Of a stretch of 64,000 nt of DNA, positions 43,423 to 51,256 are shown one piece after another. The position numbers and the translations under genes were made by a program. The notes below the pieces were generated by a model. That model saw only the letters and a list, made by a program, of their open reading frames with translations. It had not been told where the DNA came from and searched no databases. This stretch comes from M3007 sp964550795 (lineage in GTDB: Bacteria > Bacteroidota > Bacteroidia > Chitinophagales > Saprospiraceae): contig CAZKBH010000014.1 of assembly GCA_964550795.1 (NCBI GenBank), positions 27,323 through 91,322 of the forward strand. The letters are read 5' to 3'. Positions within the stretch are counted from its first letter, which is position 1; each line of letters begins with the position of its first letter.

Positions 43423-43981
43423 ATGGAAAAAAACAGTATGGAAAACTTGGGCAGAATGTCCGTGGACGACTTTAAAACCCGCCCCAAAATCCCCCTTACC
43501 CTCGTCCTGGATAGCGTTCGTTCGGGCCTCAACGTCGGCTCTATTTTTCGCACCGCCGATGCATTTGCCCTGGAACGGGTGCTCCTCTGCGGCATCACGG
43601 CACAACCTCCGCACCGTGAAATTTTAAAAACCGCCCTTGGCAGCACCGATTCCGTGGATTGGGCGTATTTCNNNNNNNNNNGCAACCACGGCGATTCGAA
43701 CCTTAAAAGAGGCGGGCTATATTGTGCTTGCGATTGAGCAGACGACTGAAAAAACCTGGTTGCAAGATTTTTTTCCTGAAAAAGAAAAAAGATACGCTTT
43801 TGTATTGGGAAACGAGGTGGAAGGGGTGGACGCTGAAGTACTTGAACTGTGCGATGGCGCTTTGGAAATCCCACAATTCGGCACCAAACACTCCCTGAAT
43901 GTGGCCGTGGCTGCCGGGATCGTCGCTTGGGAATTCGTGCGGGGTAGCGAACAAGCGCCTGCACTTGACAACAATCCGTAG
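43423..43981 (+). CDS. SpoU/TrmH-family RNA 2'-O-methyltransferase (split by a 10-N gap)
   Basis: About 182 aa plus missing residues. It is a SPOUT-fold RNA ribose methyltransferase, seen in VLDSVRSGLNVGSIFRTADA (motif 1), FVLGNEVEGVDAEVLELCDG (motif 2) and IPQFGTKHSLNVAVAAGIVA (motif 3). Ten N bases split the gene after DSVDWAYF, and the frame resumes as TTAIRTLKEAGYIVLAIEQT. The two halves are in different frames across ten N, so the true gap must be a multiple of three. Start at 43423 (MEKNSMENLGRMS) or 43438. The RNA target is unknown. Confidence 0.9.
43672..43681. other. Assembly gap (10 N) inside the SpoU methyltransferase gene
   Basis: No end overlap between the flanks is visible. The frames on either side require a real gap length that is a multiple of three, including zero. 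Comparison with the family suggests only a few residues are missing. Confidence 0.95.
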
Positions 43982-44093
43982 AATGCCCGACCGGGCAGAT
44001 ACCAGCGGCCCACATCTGGCGTTCAAAACTTTTTTTTAAATGTCGGGCAACCTAATTTTAACATTAACCACCATTCACTTTGTTCAAACCAAC

Positions 44094-44645
44094 ATGCATC
44101 ATTTCAGCGATCAGGATTTAGTTAGCGGCGTACTTCAAAGTAGCCCCGCACACCAAACTGCCCTTTACCGACAGTTTAGTGTGCCGATGTTCCGGGTCTT
44201 GCTGCGATACGCCAAAGATCGGTCAGAAGCAGAAGACATGCTTCAGGATGGCTTCGTGCGGGTGTACCGGGATATGGCACAGTTTCGAGGAGAAGGCGCA
44301 CTGGGCGGATGGATTCGTCGGATTATGGTAAACACCGCGCTCAGCCATCTGCGCAAACAGCGTGATTTTGTAAAAGACGTGCCGGATTTCAATATTTTTG
44401 AAAGCAAATTTCACACGGAAGAAGATTTTGCTTCCAATTTGGACGCTCAAACCCTTTTGGCATACTTACAACGACTCCCAACCGGGTATCGGACCGTGTT
44501 CAACTTGTACGCCATTGAAGGTTTTAGCCACGAAGAAATTGCCGAACAACTGGGTATCAGCATCGGAACCAGTAAAAGCCAGTTGTTCAAAGCACGCGAA
44601 TATTTAAAAAAAATACTGGATAAATCTTTTGCCGTTAACCGGTAA
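44094..44645 (+). CDS. ECF RNA polymerase sigma factor
   Basis: A 183-aa sigma-70-family ECF factor starting at MHHFSDQDLVSGVL (44094); the upstream in-frame ATG at 44040 is less likely. Region 2: MFRVLLRYAKDRSEAEDMLQ then DGFVRVYRDMAQFRGEGALG. Region 4: LQRLPTGYRTVFNLYAIEGF then SHEEIAEQLGISIGTSKSQL. The next gene encodes a membrane-spanning protein of the type that often serves as anti-sigma factor. The regulon is unknown. Confidence 0.95.
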   Translation: MHHFSDQDLVSGVLQSSPAHQTALYRQFSVPMFRVLLRYAKDRSEAEDMLQDGFVRVYRDMAQFRGEGALGGWIRRIMVNTALSHLRKQRDFVKDVPDFNIFESKFHTEEDFASNLDAQTLLAYLQRLPTGYRTVFNLYAIEGFSHEEIAEQLGISIGTSKSQLFKAREYLKKILDKSFAVNR

Positions 44646-44724
44646 TCATTGACTTCAGCAAATTTGATCATAAAAAAAGGGGACCGTCTCACTTGGCGGC
44701 CAACTTTGAACCATAACCTTTCCC

Positions 44725-45201
44725 ATGACTGAGCAACAGATGCCGAACCCCATAGACGATCTTTTTCGCAAAACCTTCGACAATTTGCCCGATTCGCCCG
44801 CCGGTTCTGGGTGGGACACCCCCTCTGATCAAGTGTGGCAAAACGTGCAGACGAATATCCAAGCACCTAAAAAAGGCTGGAGTATTCGCTCCTTTGCACT
44901 CCTGGCTGCATTGGGTGTGACGCTTGCCGTGGCGTTTTTCTGGATTTTTTCACCAAAGGAACAACCACAGTTACCGCCTGCTCCAAGTAGTACGGAGCAA
45001 CCCGTCGTAACGCCCTCCCCTGCCCCCGTCACTCCCCCGGATAACACCAAGGTTAAAACGCCTCCTGGCAAATCCACCCAACAAAATAAGCCAGCGGCCT
45101 CTCCCGCCAAAGCGACCGAGAACAACACGGCGCAACCGCTTCCAGGCAGCAAACAAACCCTGCCACCCAACTCCACGGAGGCGCAAAAAGAGAAACAATA
45201 G
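44725..45201 (+). CDS. Single-pass membrane protein, probable anti-sigma partner
   Basis: A 158-aa protein with an N-terminal cytoplasmic part (about 1-50, DDLFRKTFDNLPDSPAGSGW; VWQNVQTNI), one membrane helix (SFALLAALGVTLAVAFFWIF, about 54-75) and a proline-, threonine- and glutamine-rich periplasmic tail. Position 80 bp after an ECF sigma gene and the topology are those of Bacteroidota anti-sigma factors. No zinc-binding or FecR domain is seen, so the assignment rests on context. The low-complexity tail may be a sensor or simply a spacer. Confidence 0.7.
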   Translation: MTEQQMPNPIDDLFRKTFDNLPDSPAGSGWDTPSDQVWQNVQTNIQAPKKGWSIRSFALLAALGVTLAVAFFWIFSPKEQPQLPPAPSSTEQPVVTPSPAPVTPPDNTKVKTPPGKSTQQNKPAASPAKATENNTAQPLPGSKQTLPPNSTEAQKEKQ

Positions 45202-45346
45202 GTCTTAAGGGATATATTCCAAAAGTGTTAATTCCTTACTAAGTTAATCAAACACATTCGAGACGCCTCACGCCGCCATCCCCACCGCATACCGCTTCTT
45301 AAAAAACTCATACAACACCTCTGTTTTTACTTCAATGTCTCCCTCC

Positions 45347-45565
45347 TCATAAGCAGGGAAGGGCAAGCCCTCGTTGCGGATGCACGGGAAGGCTGGCTTC
45401 GATCTTGGTTTTGGCATCGTTGAGTCGCCGGAAGGCATGGCGCAAAAACAGCAGTCCCAACACGGGAAAGGAATATTTGGTAGCCGTGAGTTTGGAGTTT
45501 GCACGGAGTTGATCGGCGGCGGCCCACAAGCGGGATTCCAGTTCTTTTAATTGTATGGCGGTCAT
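45347..45565 (-). pseudogene. Remnant of type I restriction-modification hsdM (5' end), copy 1
   Basis: Starts MTAIQLKELESRLWAAADQL and continues RANSKLTATKYSFPVLGLLF, the recognisable N-terminus of HsdM DNA methyltransferase subunits. It ends after about 65 residues, where a full HsdM has about 500. A different frame continues GDIEVKTEVLYEFFKKRYAV to a stop at 45268, suggesting fusion to the tail of another gene after deletion. A second, frameshifted copy of the same 5' end lies at 46639-46833 in the same orientation. The two copies, each about 230 bp, flank dinD as direct repeats. Confidence 0.75.
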
Positions 45566-45729
45566 AGGGGGTCGAAAATAGGCAGGAAGTGGGGATTGAG
45601 GTAATTGCGGATGGGGGAAAATGTGGTTTGGCGCGCTGGGGAATTTTGTAAAATATTTTGTGTTTTTATTTTAAAAACAAAACAAAGTATTTTAAATTTG
45701 CTCCTCATTCAGCTTTTACCCAATCTCTT

Positions 45730-46569
45730 ATGAAAAAAGAACTTTCAAACACCACTACTCCACCCATTTTTGAACAAATAAAACGCCTCGATGAAAATGG
45801 CGTAGAATACTGGTCGGCCAGGGATTTAAGCAAAGTGCTCGAATACCTGGAGTATCGGAATTTTCAACCTGCCATTGAACGGGCAAAAGAAGCCTGCCTA
45901 AACAGCGGCCAAAACCTGGCAGACCATTTCGTGGATATGCACGAAATGGTCACAATTGGTTCAAAAGCCGAAAGGCAAATCGAAAGCGTCAAACTCTCCC
46001 GCTACGCCTGCTATCTAATCGTCCAAAATGCCGATCCCGCCAAGGAAGTCGTTGCACTAGGGCAAACATACTTCGCCGTGCAAACGCGCTTGCAGGAAAT
46101 CCGTCAAATGGAGGAGTACAACAATCTCGGTTCGGATGACGAAAAGAGATTGTTCCTGCGCAACGAACTACGGCGGCACAACGCTCAATTGGCCGATGCA
46201 GCCAAAGATGCCGGCGTTATTGATGCAGTAGATTATGCCATTTTTCAGAATTTCGGCTATCAGGGCTTGTACGGAGGCTTGAATGCCCGAGACATTCACA
46301 CCAGAAAAGGACTCAAAAAAAGCGAGCATATACTGGATCACATGGGCAGCACTGAGCTGGCCGCTAACCTTTTCCGCGCCACCCAAACCGAAGAAAAGCT
46401 TCGCCGTGAAAACATAAAAGGCAAACCCAAGGCCAACCAGACCCACTTCGATGTAGGCAAGAAAGTACGCCAAACCATCCAAGAACTCGGCGGCGATATG
46501 CCTGAAAACCTCCCGACTGAGGAAAGTATCAAAAAGGTGAAAAAAATTCAATCACCAAAACTCGACTAA
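45730..46569 (+). CDS. dinD: DNA-damage-inducible protein D
   Basis: A 279-aa DinD-family protein. The N-terminal BRO-N-like domain begins FEQIKRLDENGVEYWSARDL and SKVLEYLEYRNFQPAIERAK. The family-typical stretches VKLSRYACYLIVQNADPAKE, VVALGQTYFAVQTRLQEIRQ and the C-terminal KVRQTIQELGGDMPENLPTE are all present. DinD of E. coli is SOS-induced and inhibits RecA filament activity. It is often found as an accessory gene near restriction systems, which fits the hsdM remnants on either side. The start at 45730 (MKKELSN) is preferred over an in-frame codon at 45658. Confidence 0.93.
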   Translation: MKKELSNTTTPPIFEQIKRLDENGVEYWSARDLSKVLEYLEYRNFQPAIERAKEACLNSGQNLADHFVDMHEMVTIGSKAERQIESVKLSRYACYLIVQNADPAKEVVALGQTYFAVQTRLQEIRQMEEYNNLGSDDEKRLFLRNELRRHNAQLADAAKDAGVIDAVDYAIFQNFGYQGLYGGLNARDIHTRKGLKKSEHILDHMGSTELAANLFRATQTEEKLRRENIKGKPKANQTHFDVGKKVRQTIQELGGDMPENLPTEESIKKVKKIQSPKLD

Positions 46570-46580
46570 AACAAAAAAAG

Positions 46581-46630
46581 CCCTCGTAAGTGATTAACTT
46601 ACAAGGGCTTATGCAAAATGCTCTGTAGTC
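46581..46630. repeat. 50-bp direct repeat, copy 1 (hairpin plus tRNA-Glu 3' end)
   Basis: Identical over 50 bp to 47358-47407. It contains a terminator-like hairpin (CCCTCGTAAGT / ACTTACAAGGG) and ends in TGTAGTC, matching the last bases of the intact tRNA-Glu. It also serves as the terminator of dinD. This copy is detached from any tRNA. Confidence 0.9.
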
Positions 46631-46638
46631 TCCGCCCG

Positions 46639-46833
46639 CGTTGCGGATGCACTGTAAGGCTGACTTTAACCTTAATTTTGGCATCGTTGAATCGCCGGAA
46701 GGCATGACGCAAAAACACCAAGTTCCAACACAGGAAAGGAATATTCGGTAGCCGTGAGTTTGGAGTTTGCACGGAGTTGGTCGGCGGCGGCCCACAAGCG
46801 GGATTCGAGTTCTTTTAATTGGGTGGCGGTCAT
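46639..46833 (-). pseudogene. Remnant of hsdM (5' end), copy 2, frameshifted
   Basis: Starts MTATQLKELESRLWAAADQL, then RANSKLTATEYSFPVLELGV and a stop. An inserted base after SFPVL breaks the frame; read in the other frame it continues FLRHAF-like as in copy 1. The DNA is about 85-90 percent identical to copy 1 by eye and both copies end at the same place (CGTTGCGGATGCAC), so they derive from one truncated ancestor. Confidence 0.75.
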
Positions 46834-46875
46834 AGGGGGGCGAAAGTAGGCAGGAAGTTGGGAATAGGGTACTGA

Positions 46876-47030
46876 CTAATTGGAGTAAGACCGCTCCTGC
46901 CATACACTTGGATCTCGTTTTTGGTGGAATATGGCGTGGACAAAGGCCGTTTTGCCCTCAATGGAAAAGAAAATAGAGAAGGGAAAGCGTTGGAAATTTG
47001 CGCGTCGTATGTCTTCGATTACAATAAGCC
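46876..47030 (-). pseudogene. C-terminal fragment of a RelE/ParE-type toxin
   Basis: The frame reads LIVIEDIRRANFQRFPFSIF, then FSIEGKTAFVHAIFHQKRDP and SVWQER, the C-terminal half of ParE/RelE toxins. The upstream side is closed by a stop and lacks about 60 N-terminal residues and a start codon. It directly follows, and overlaps by a few bases, the antitoxin gene, so an internal deletion removed the 5' half of the toxin. Probably inactive. Confidence 0.75.
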
Positions 47031-47252
47031 ATATTTCCTGCTAAGCTTTTCCTTCACTGTTTTGGCAGATACCGTTGCAACTTTGCCGGATTTCACTTCA
47101 TCCCGACGACGTAACAAGGTCTTTTTCTGGGATTCAGACAAAGGTTCGACACCCTCCTCCGAGGCGAGTAGCCCGGCAATGAATTGGAGAAACTCCAGCC
47201 TTTCCAGTCTGGTAAGCCTTGCTGTCTCTGCTTTCAACATTTCGATCGTCAT
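47019..47252 (-). CDS. Addiction-module antitoxin-like protein
   Basis: A 77-aa protein (MTIEMLKAETARLTRLERLE to SAKTVKEKLSRKYGLL) of the small helical antitoxin type that precedes ParE/RelE toxins. The N-terminal part should bind DNA and the C-terminal helix should bind the toxin. Its cognate toxin is reduced to a C-terminal fragment directly downstream, so the gene is an orphan. It may persist as an anti-addiction factor or simply as a relic. Confidence 0.7.
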   Translation of the reverse strand: MTIEMLKAETARLTRLERLEFLQFIAGLLASEEGVEPLSESQKKTLLRRRDEVKSGKVATVSAKTVKEKLSRKYGLL

Positions 47253-47357
47253 AAATGTCCTAGTTTAAGAATTAGAATACAATATTACGTTGAACCGCAG
47301 AAAATGGCAAGATAGATGCTAAATAAATGATCCACAAATTGAAACACATAAAAAAAA

Positions 47358-47407
47358 CCCTCGTAAGTGATTAACTTACAAGGGCTTATGCAAAATGCTC
47401 TGTAGTC
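47358..47407. repeat. 50-bp direct repeat, copy 2 (at the native tRNA-Glu)
   Basis: Second copy of the 50-bp repeat, here in place: it holds the last five bases of tRNA-Glu (with discriminator) and its terminator hairpin. Together with copy 1 it brackets a 730-bp segment with an hsdM remnant and the antitoxin/toxin remnant, as an integration at the tRNA 3' end would. Confidence 0.9.
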
Positions 47408-47474
47408 CGTACGGGAATCGAACCCGTGTTTCATCCGTGAAAGGGACGTGTCCTAACCCCTAGACGAACGGACC
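47403..47474 (-). tRNA. tRNA-Glu (anticodon TTC)
   Basis: On the minus strand the sequence begins GGTCCGTTCGTCTAGGGG, has an anticodon stem-loop CGTCC-CTTTCAC-GGATG with anticodon TTC, a T arm ACGGG-TTCGATT-CCCGT and the acceptor ACGGACT with discriminator A. The 5' and 3' acceptor strands pair over seven positions, with a G-T wobble at the first. CCA is not encoded. The 3' end is duplicated 770 bp away. Confidence 0.95.
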
Positions 47475-47611
47475 TTCTTTCAAAAGCGGGGCAAAGATAG
47501 CATCCCCTGATTTTGTTTTCCAAGTGTCTCTGAAAGTTTTTTGAAAAAAAGTGCTGGTCGATCTAAAAAGGTGCTTTCGGAGACTTTAACGGGTGTTTTA
47601 TCCCCAAAAAT

Positions 47612-47654
47612 AAAATGAGTGGCACATCCGGAGATGGGCATGCCACTCATTTTT
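47612..47654 (-). terminator. Intrinsic terminator of the lipoprotein gene
   Basis: AAAATGAGTGGCA and TGCCACTCATTTT form a 13-bp perfect stem around a 16-base loop. On the minus strand it ends in TTTTA, about 25 bp after the stop codon. Confidence 0.8.
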
Positions 47655-47676
47655 AAGTTTCTAAGACCATTCCGAA

Positions 47677-48099
47677 TTATTCCTCGAAACGAATCCGATA
47701 TCTTCCTAAAACAGTGCTGGTAATTTCCGAAATCTCAATAGTGTATTGGCCCGGCTCCAATTGTTTGTACTCCACCCCGGTGCCACACCAGTTTCCAGAC
47801 CAGCCCTTGAAGTCAACTCCGTTTACTTTACCATTCAAATAACCCATTGGGAATTCATAGTCGCCTCCAGGGTAGTAGCCAACTTCAAAATAATCGAAGG
47901 GAATGTAGCCGGTGGTGGCTCCCGCAGCAATCTCGCCCACATTTTCCAGGTTGCTTGAGTCGAACTCCATTTGGGATGCTTCAATTTTGGTGTTTAGGGT
48001 GTTGTGAAAACGCACCAGAATTTGAGTGTTGTCTTTTGTGCAAGATGAAGTTCCAAATAAGGTTGCGATCGTCAGGGCAACAAAAAAGATATTTTTCAT
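47677..48099 (-). CDS. Putative lipoprotein, unknown function
   Basis: A 140-aa protein starting MKNIFFVALTIATLFGTSSC, a lipoprotein signal with lipobox SSC at about 18-20. The mature part is a small beta-rich domain (ILVRFHNTLNTKIEASQMEF; WSGNWCGTGVEYKQLEPGQY; TIEISEITSTVLGRYRIRFE). No family recognised. The start at 48099 is chosen over 48126 because the signal peptide begins there. It has its own terminator. Confidence 0.7.
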   Translation of the reverse strand: MKNIFFVALTIATLFGTSSCTKDNTQILVRFHNTLNTKIEASQMEFDSSNLENVGEIAAGATTGYIPFDYFEVGYYPGGDYEFPMGYLNGKVNGVDFKGWSGNWCGTGVEYKQLEPGQYTIEISEITSTVLGRYRIRFEE

Positions 48100-48159
48100 G
48101 ATGTTAGCAAGTTTGGTATATCCCAAAGACCGGCCTGAATGGAACGATGGTTGGGTGAC

Positions 48160-49996
48160 TTAGAAACGATAACGTTCCAGTAACTTTTGGACTCTTTTTT
48201 GCACTTCCGGATCCACCACCAGCTCGGGCGCGTGATGCGGTTTGATGCGCGCATCCAGCACCAGCGGGCCACGACAGCCCCAGTGTTTGTGTTCCGTAAA
48301 CGCGCCCACGCCGTGCACATCGTGACTAGGGTTGGCCCGCGTAAAGGACACCCAGACGAAGTTATTGAGCGTAGCAGCAGTGAAAGCACTGTCGTCAACC
48401 AGCAAAATGAGCGGAATGTGTTGCAAATCAAATCTTTCCAACCATTGGCAGAGCTCGTTCACTTGTTCGCGGGCCGTTTGTTCAACTTCAAATTTTGGAG
48501 CGCGGATCGCCAAAATGCCCGGATAACAAAAGTTGGGTTCGCCAAAACCCGCAGGCAGGGAAAAGTTTTCCGGCAACTCGGCTTTCAAAATCCTGCGTTT
48601 TTCGCCCCGACAAGCTGCAATGAGTTTGGAACCTGCATTCCAGCCAGAACCTGAATAATCCAGGGTATCAATGGTTGTTTTGGTTTGAAAATGCAAATCG
48701 CGGGTTAAATCTACCCGTTCCAGGAAATGTTGGAAAAAATGGGCAATGTCGTGCGTGTCCAACTTAGGATCGTCTTCGCTGGCGGCAATGAACAGGAATT
48801 TGGCCAGGGAGGTTTGGCCGGAACCTATGATGCGATTGGCAATGGTCAAAATTTCCTCTGGCACCCGTTCGCGGAAGGNNNNNNNNNNCGCGGAAGGGCA
48901 TGTACCGCTCGTGACCGATGGCCAGCAAAAGCGGGTGAACGCCCGAAGCATCCACCGCATGGATTTCCTTCAATCCCGGAAACTCCTGCGAGGCCAGTGG
49001 AGCCACCAGTTCGTGGATCAGCCAGCCAAAACTGCTGTCTTCCATGGGTGGCCGCCCAACCACACTAAAATGCCACAGCGGGTCCTTTCTGTGCCAAACC
49101 TTGTGCACCTTCATCACCGGGAAATCATGCGTGAGCGAGTAGTAGCCCAGGTGATCCCCAAATGGCCCCTCGGGCTTTTGTACGTTTTTCAAAATTTCGC
49201 CCGTGATGACAAAATCCGCGTCGCTGCTCAGGAAATGTCCGTCGCGATATTCGTAGCGGAATCTGCGCCCTGCGAGCATCCCTGCAAATGTGAGTTCGCT
49301 CAATCCTTCGGGCAGGGGCATGATGGCTGAAAACGCGTGACTCGGCGGTCCGCCTACAAAAACACTGCAATGGAAGGGTTTTTCGAGCTGATTGTATTTG
49401 GTGTGGTGCACGCCAATGCCCCGATGAAGCTGATAGTGCAGACCTATTTCTTCATTGGTAACATATTCATTTCCAGACAGTTGAATGCGATACATGCCCA
49501 GGTTCCCGCCCATGGGACCGGGTTGATCGGGATCTTCGGTGTACACCTGGGGCATGGTGACAAATGCCCCGCCGTCCATCGGCCAACTTTTAATTTGTGG
49601 AAGTTTATCAATGGTCGTTTCCTGCCAGGTCACGGGGCTTCCCCAGCGGTTTTTCATGGGCAATGCCGAGAGCGCAGTGAAAGGCGCGCCGAGATAGCGC
49701 GTTGGTTTTTTCAGGAAATTCCCTGGATCGCGTTTAAGCTCAATTACGCGTTTGACCTTTTCCAGGGTATCCCGAAAAAGAAACGCCGTGCGCTCAAACG
49801 TGCCATAAATATTGCTCACCGCCTGAAATGGGCTGCCTTTAACCCGTTCAAAAAGAATGGCCGGGCCTTGACGATCGAAGACTTGACGGTGAATTTCAGC
49901 TATTTCCAAATCCGGGTCCACTTCTTCCTGAATTCTCAGGAGCATCCCGTGGCGTTCTAGGTCGCGAACCGCATCGCGAAGAGAGGAGTACGTCAT
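48160..49996 (-). CDS. ubiD: UbiD-family decarboxylase (split only by an artefactual gap)
   Basis: A UbiD-type prenylated-FMN-dependent decarboxylase, in Bacteroidota usually tied to menaquinone synthesis or aromatic acid turnover. The N-terminal part has MTYSSLRDAVRDLERHGMLL, FVTMPQVYTEDPDQPGPMGG and NLGMYRIQLSGNEYV. The C-terminal part has LFIAASEDDPKLDTHDIAHF and VHGVGAFTEHKHWGCRGPLV. A run of ten N separates the two halves in different frames. The bases on each side overlap by nine (CGCGGAAGG); collapsing them gives one 606-codon frame reading ERYMPFRERVPEEILTIANR. The gene is therefore probably intact, about 605 aa. Confidence 0.95.
48879..48888. other. Assembly gap (10 N) with 9-bp overlapping contig ends
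   Basis: CGCGGAAGG occurs immediately before and immediately after the N run. Removing the N run and one copy restores the UbiD frame exactly, so no sequence is missing here. Confidence 0.9.
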
Positions 49997-50063
49997 ATCA
50001 TTTTATATGCCCAAACGGCACCGGGGTACTCAACAACGACGATTCCCAAAGGTTCTGTAATGC

Positions 50064-50672
50064 TTAGCGCATCGGTGGCTGGCGTCGTTTTCCGCCCGGA
50101 CGAAAACCTTTGCCGCCCATGGCCATCATGCTGGGATTCATGGACTGTCCCGCTTGTTTGAGCTGTTTTTCCACTTCTTTAATCTGTTCTTTGAGCATGC
50201 CGTCCGTCACACTGAGTTTTTTCAACTCTACGAAATGGTTCTGTGCTGCCCGGATGTTGTTTTTTCCGGCGGAAATCATGACCAATTGCAGCATGGCAGC
50301 GCCGCGTTCATTATCAGAAGGCAAGCCCGATGCAAGCGATTTTTTGATCCACACTTCTGCGGTATTAAAATCGCGTTTTTGCATGTAAAGCGCTCCGTAG
50401 GTCATGTAATACACGCCTTTGTAGCCCATGAGCAGGATTTTTGGAAAAAAAGTGAGTTTCAGCCGGGCCTCTGCCTCCGAGAGTTGTTGTTTGGCCAAAA
50501 GCTGATTTGTAGAAAGAATGGTGCCGAGCATCAGGTAGCCGATCAATAAAATTATGCCGACTAGCAGGAATGGGAACCCGTACCAAAAACCGTATATGCT
50601 CCAAAGTGCAATACCGCCCAAAATACCGCCCACGATGAGGGCAAAACGCAAATAGATGTTGATGACGAACAT
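50064..50672 (-). CDS. Membrane protein with TPR-like cytoplasmic domain
   Basis: A 202-aa protein beginning MFVINIYLRFALIVGGILGG, with two N-terminal membrane helices (ALIVGGILGGIALWSIYGFW; FPFLLVGIILLIGYLMLGTI). A helical TPR-like domain follows (KGVYYMTYGALYMQKRDFNT; AEVWIKKSLASGLPSDNERG). The basic tail is GKGFRPGGKRRQPPMR. The frame extends upstream to 50828, but the start at 50672 fits the membrane segment. No family or pathway recognised. Confidence 0.75.
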   Translation of the reverse strand: MFVINIYLRFALIVGGILGGIALWSIYGFWYGFPFLLVGIILLIGYLMLGTILSTNQLLAKQQLSEAEARLKLTFFPKILLMGYKGVYYMTYGALYMQKRDFNTAEVWIKKSLASGLPSDNERGAAMLQLVMISAGKNNIRAAQNHFVELKKLSVTDGMLKEQIKEVEKQLKQAGQSMNPSMMAMGGKGFRPGGKRRQPPMR

Positions 50673-50762
50673 TGAATAGATGGGTTTGAAAAAATCGGGG
50701 CGAAGGTACAAGGTTTGAGCAAAGCAACAGCCTCGACCCGCAAATACTGCGAATCGGGGCTG

Positions 50763-50798
50763 TAAAAAAAGCCGCCCAGTCTTTTCGACTGGGCGGCT
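50763..50798 (-). terminator. Strong minus-strand terminator with no gene before it
   Basis: AGCCGCCCAGTC, loop TTTTC, GACTGGGCGGCT is a 12-bp perfect stem. On the minus strand it is followed by seven T residues. No protein gene ends here: the nearest minus-strand coding sequence upstream stops at 51257. A short untranslated RNA from about 50890 is possible. Confidence 0.75.
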
Positions 50799-50998
50799 CA
50801 CAACATAACCATGAAAACAATTAACCAATCAAATGTTAGCCCTTTCTGATTATGTTAGTTCCGAAAACCGTGCCAAGTTTGAAAAGTGGCAAAAATTTTC
50901 GGGGCAAAAAGTGTTAAAACTTTTGGAGTCATAGAAAATAGGCGCCTATCCCCTACCCTAATGTCCCCAACTTAGCAATTAAAAACTACGAAGTGGTT

Positions 50999-51174
50999 GA
51001 ATGTGAATAGCCCCGGATACCTGCCTGTCGGCAGACGGAAAATCCGGGGAATTGTAAATGCGGTGCGAGCAACCCCGAATGGGGTTGAACATGAAAACGT
51101 TGCACACCGATTCAACCCCATTCGGGGTTGTTACACCCCGTCTTTCTACCCCCGATTACATCGGGGGCTATTCA
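50999..51174. repeat. Nested palindrome cluster (REP/BIME-like)
   Basis: A perfect 20-bp inverted repeat (51070-51089 and 51111-51130, CAACCCCGAATGGGGTTGAA and its complement) lies inside an outer inverted pair, TGAATAGCCCC near 51004 and GGGGCTATTCA near 51164. A further small stem CCCCGGAT...TCCGGGG is at 51014-51053. No coding sequence is supported. The rest of 50673-51256 shows nothing else clear. Confidence 0.75.
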
Positions 51175-51256
51175 TATTTGACCCTTTCAGGGTCTTGTGG
51201 CCGCTAAGTTGACGACATTTATCCCCTACCCTGCTATTAGAAACTGTTTTAGTTTC

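Noticed and set aside
46529..46903. 124-codon minus frame over the hsdM copy 2 region
   Set aside because: It is a chance frame through the hsdM remnant and the 50-bp repeat; the hsdM-like translation in another frame explains the DNA.
47677..48126. Start of the lipoprotein gene at 48126
   Set aside because: The ATG at 48099 directly precedes the signal peptide and lipobox; the extra nine residues would weaken the signal.
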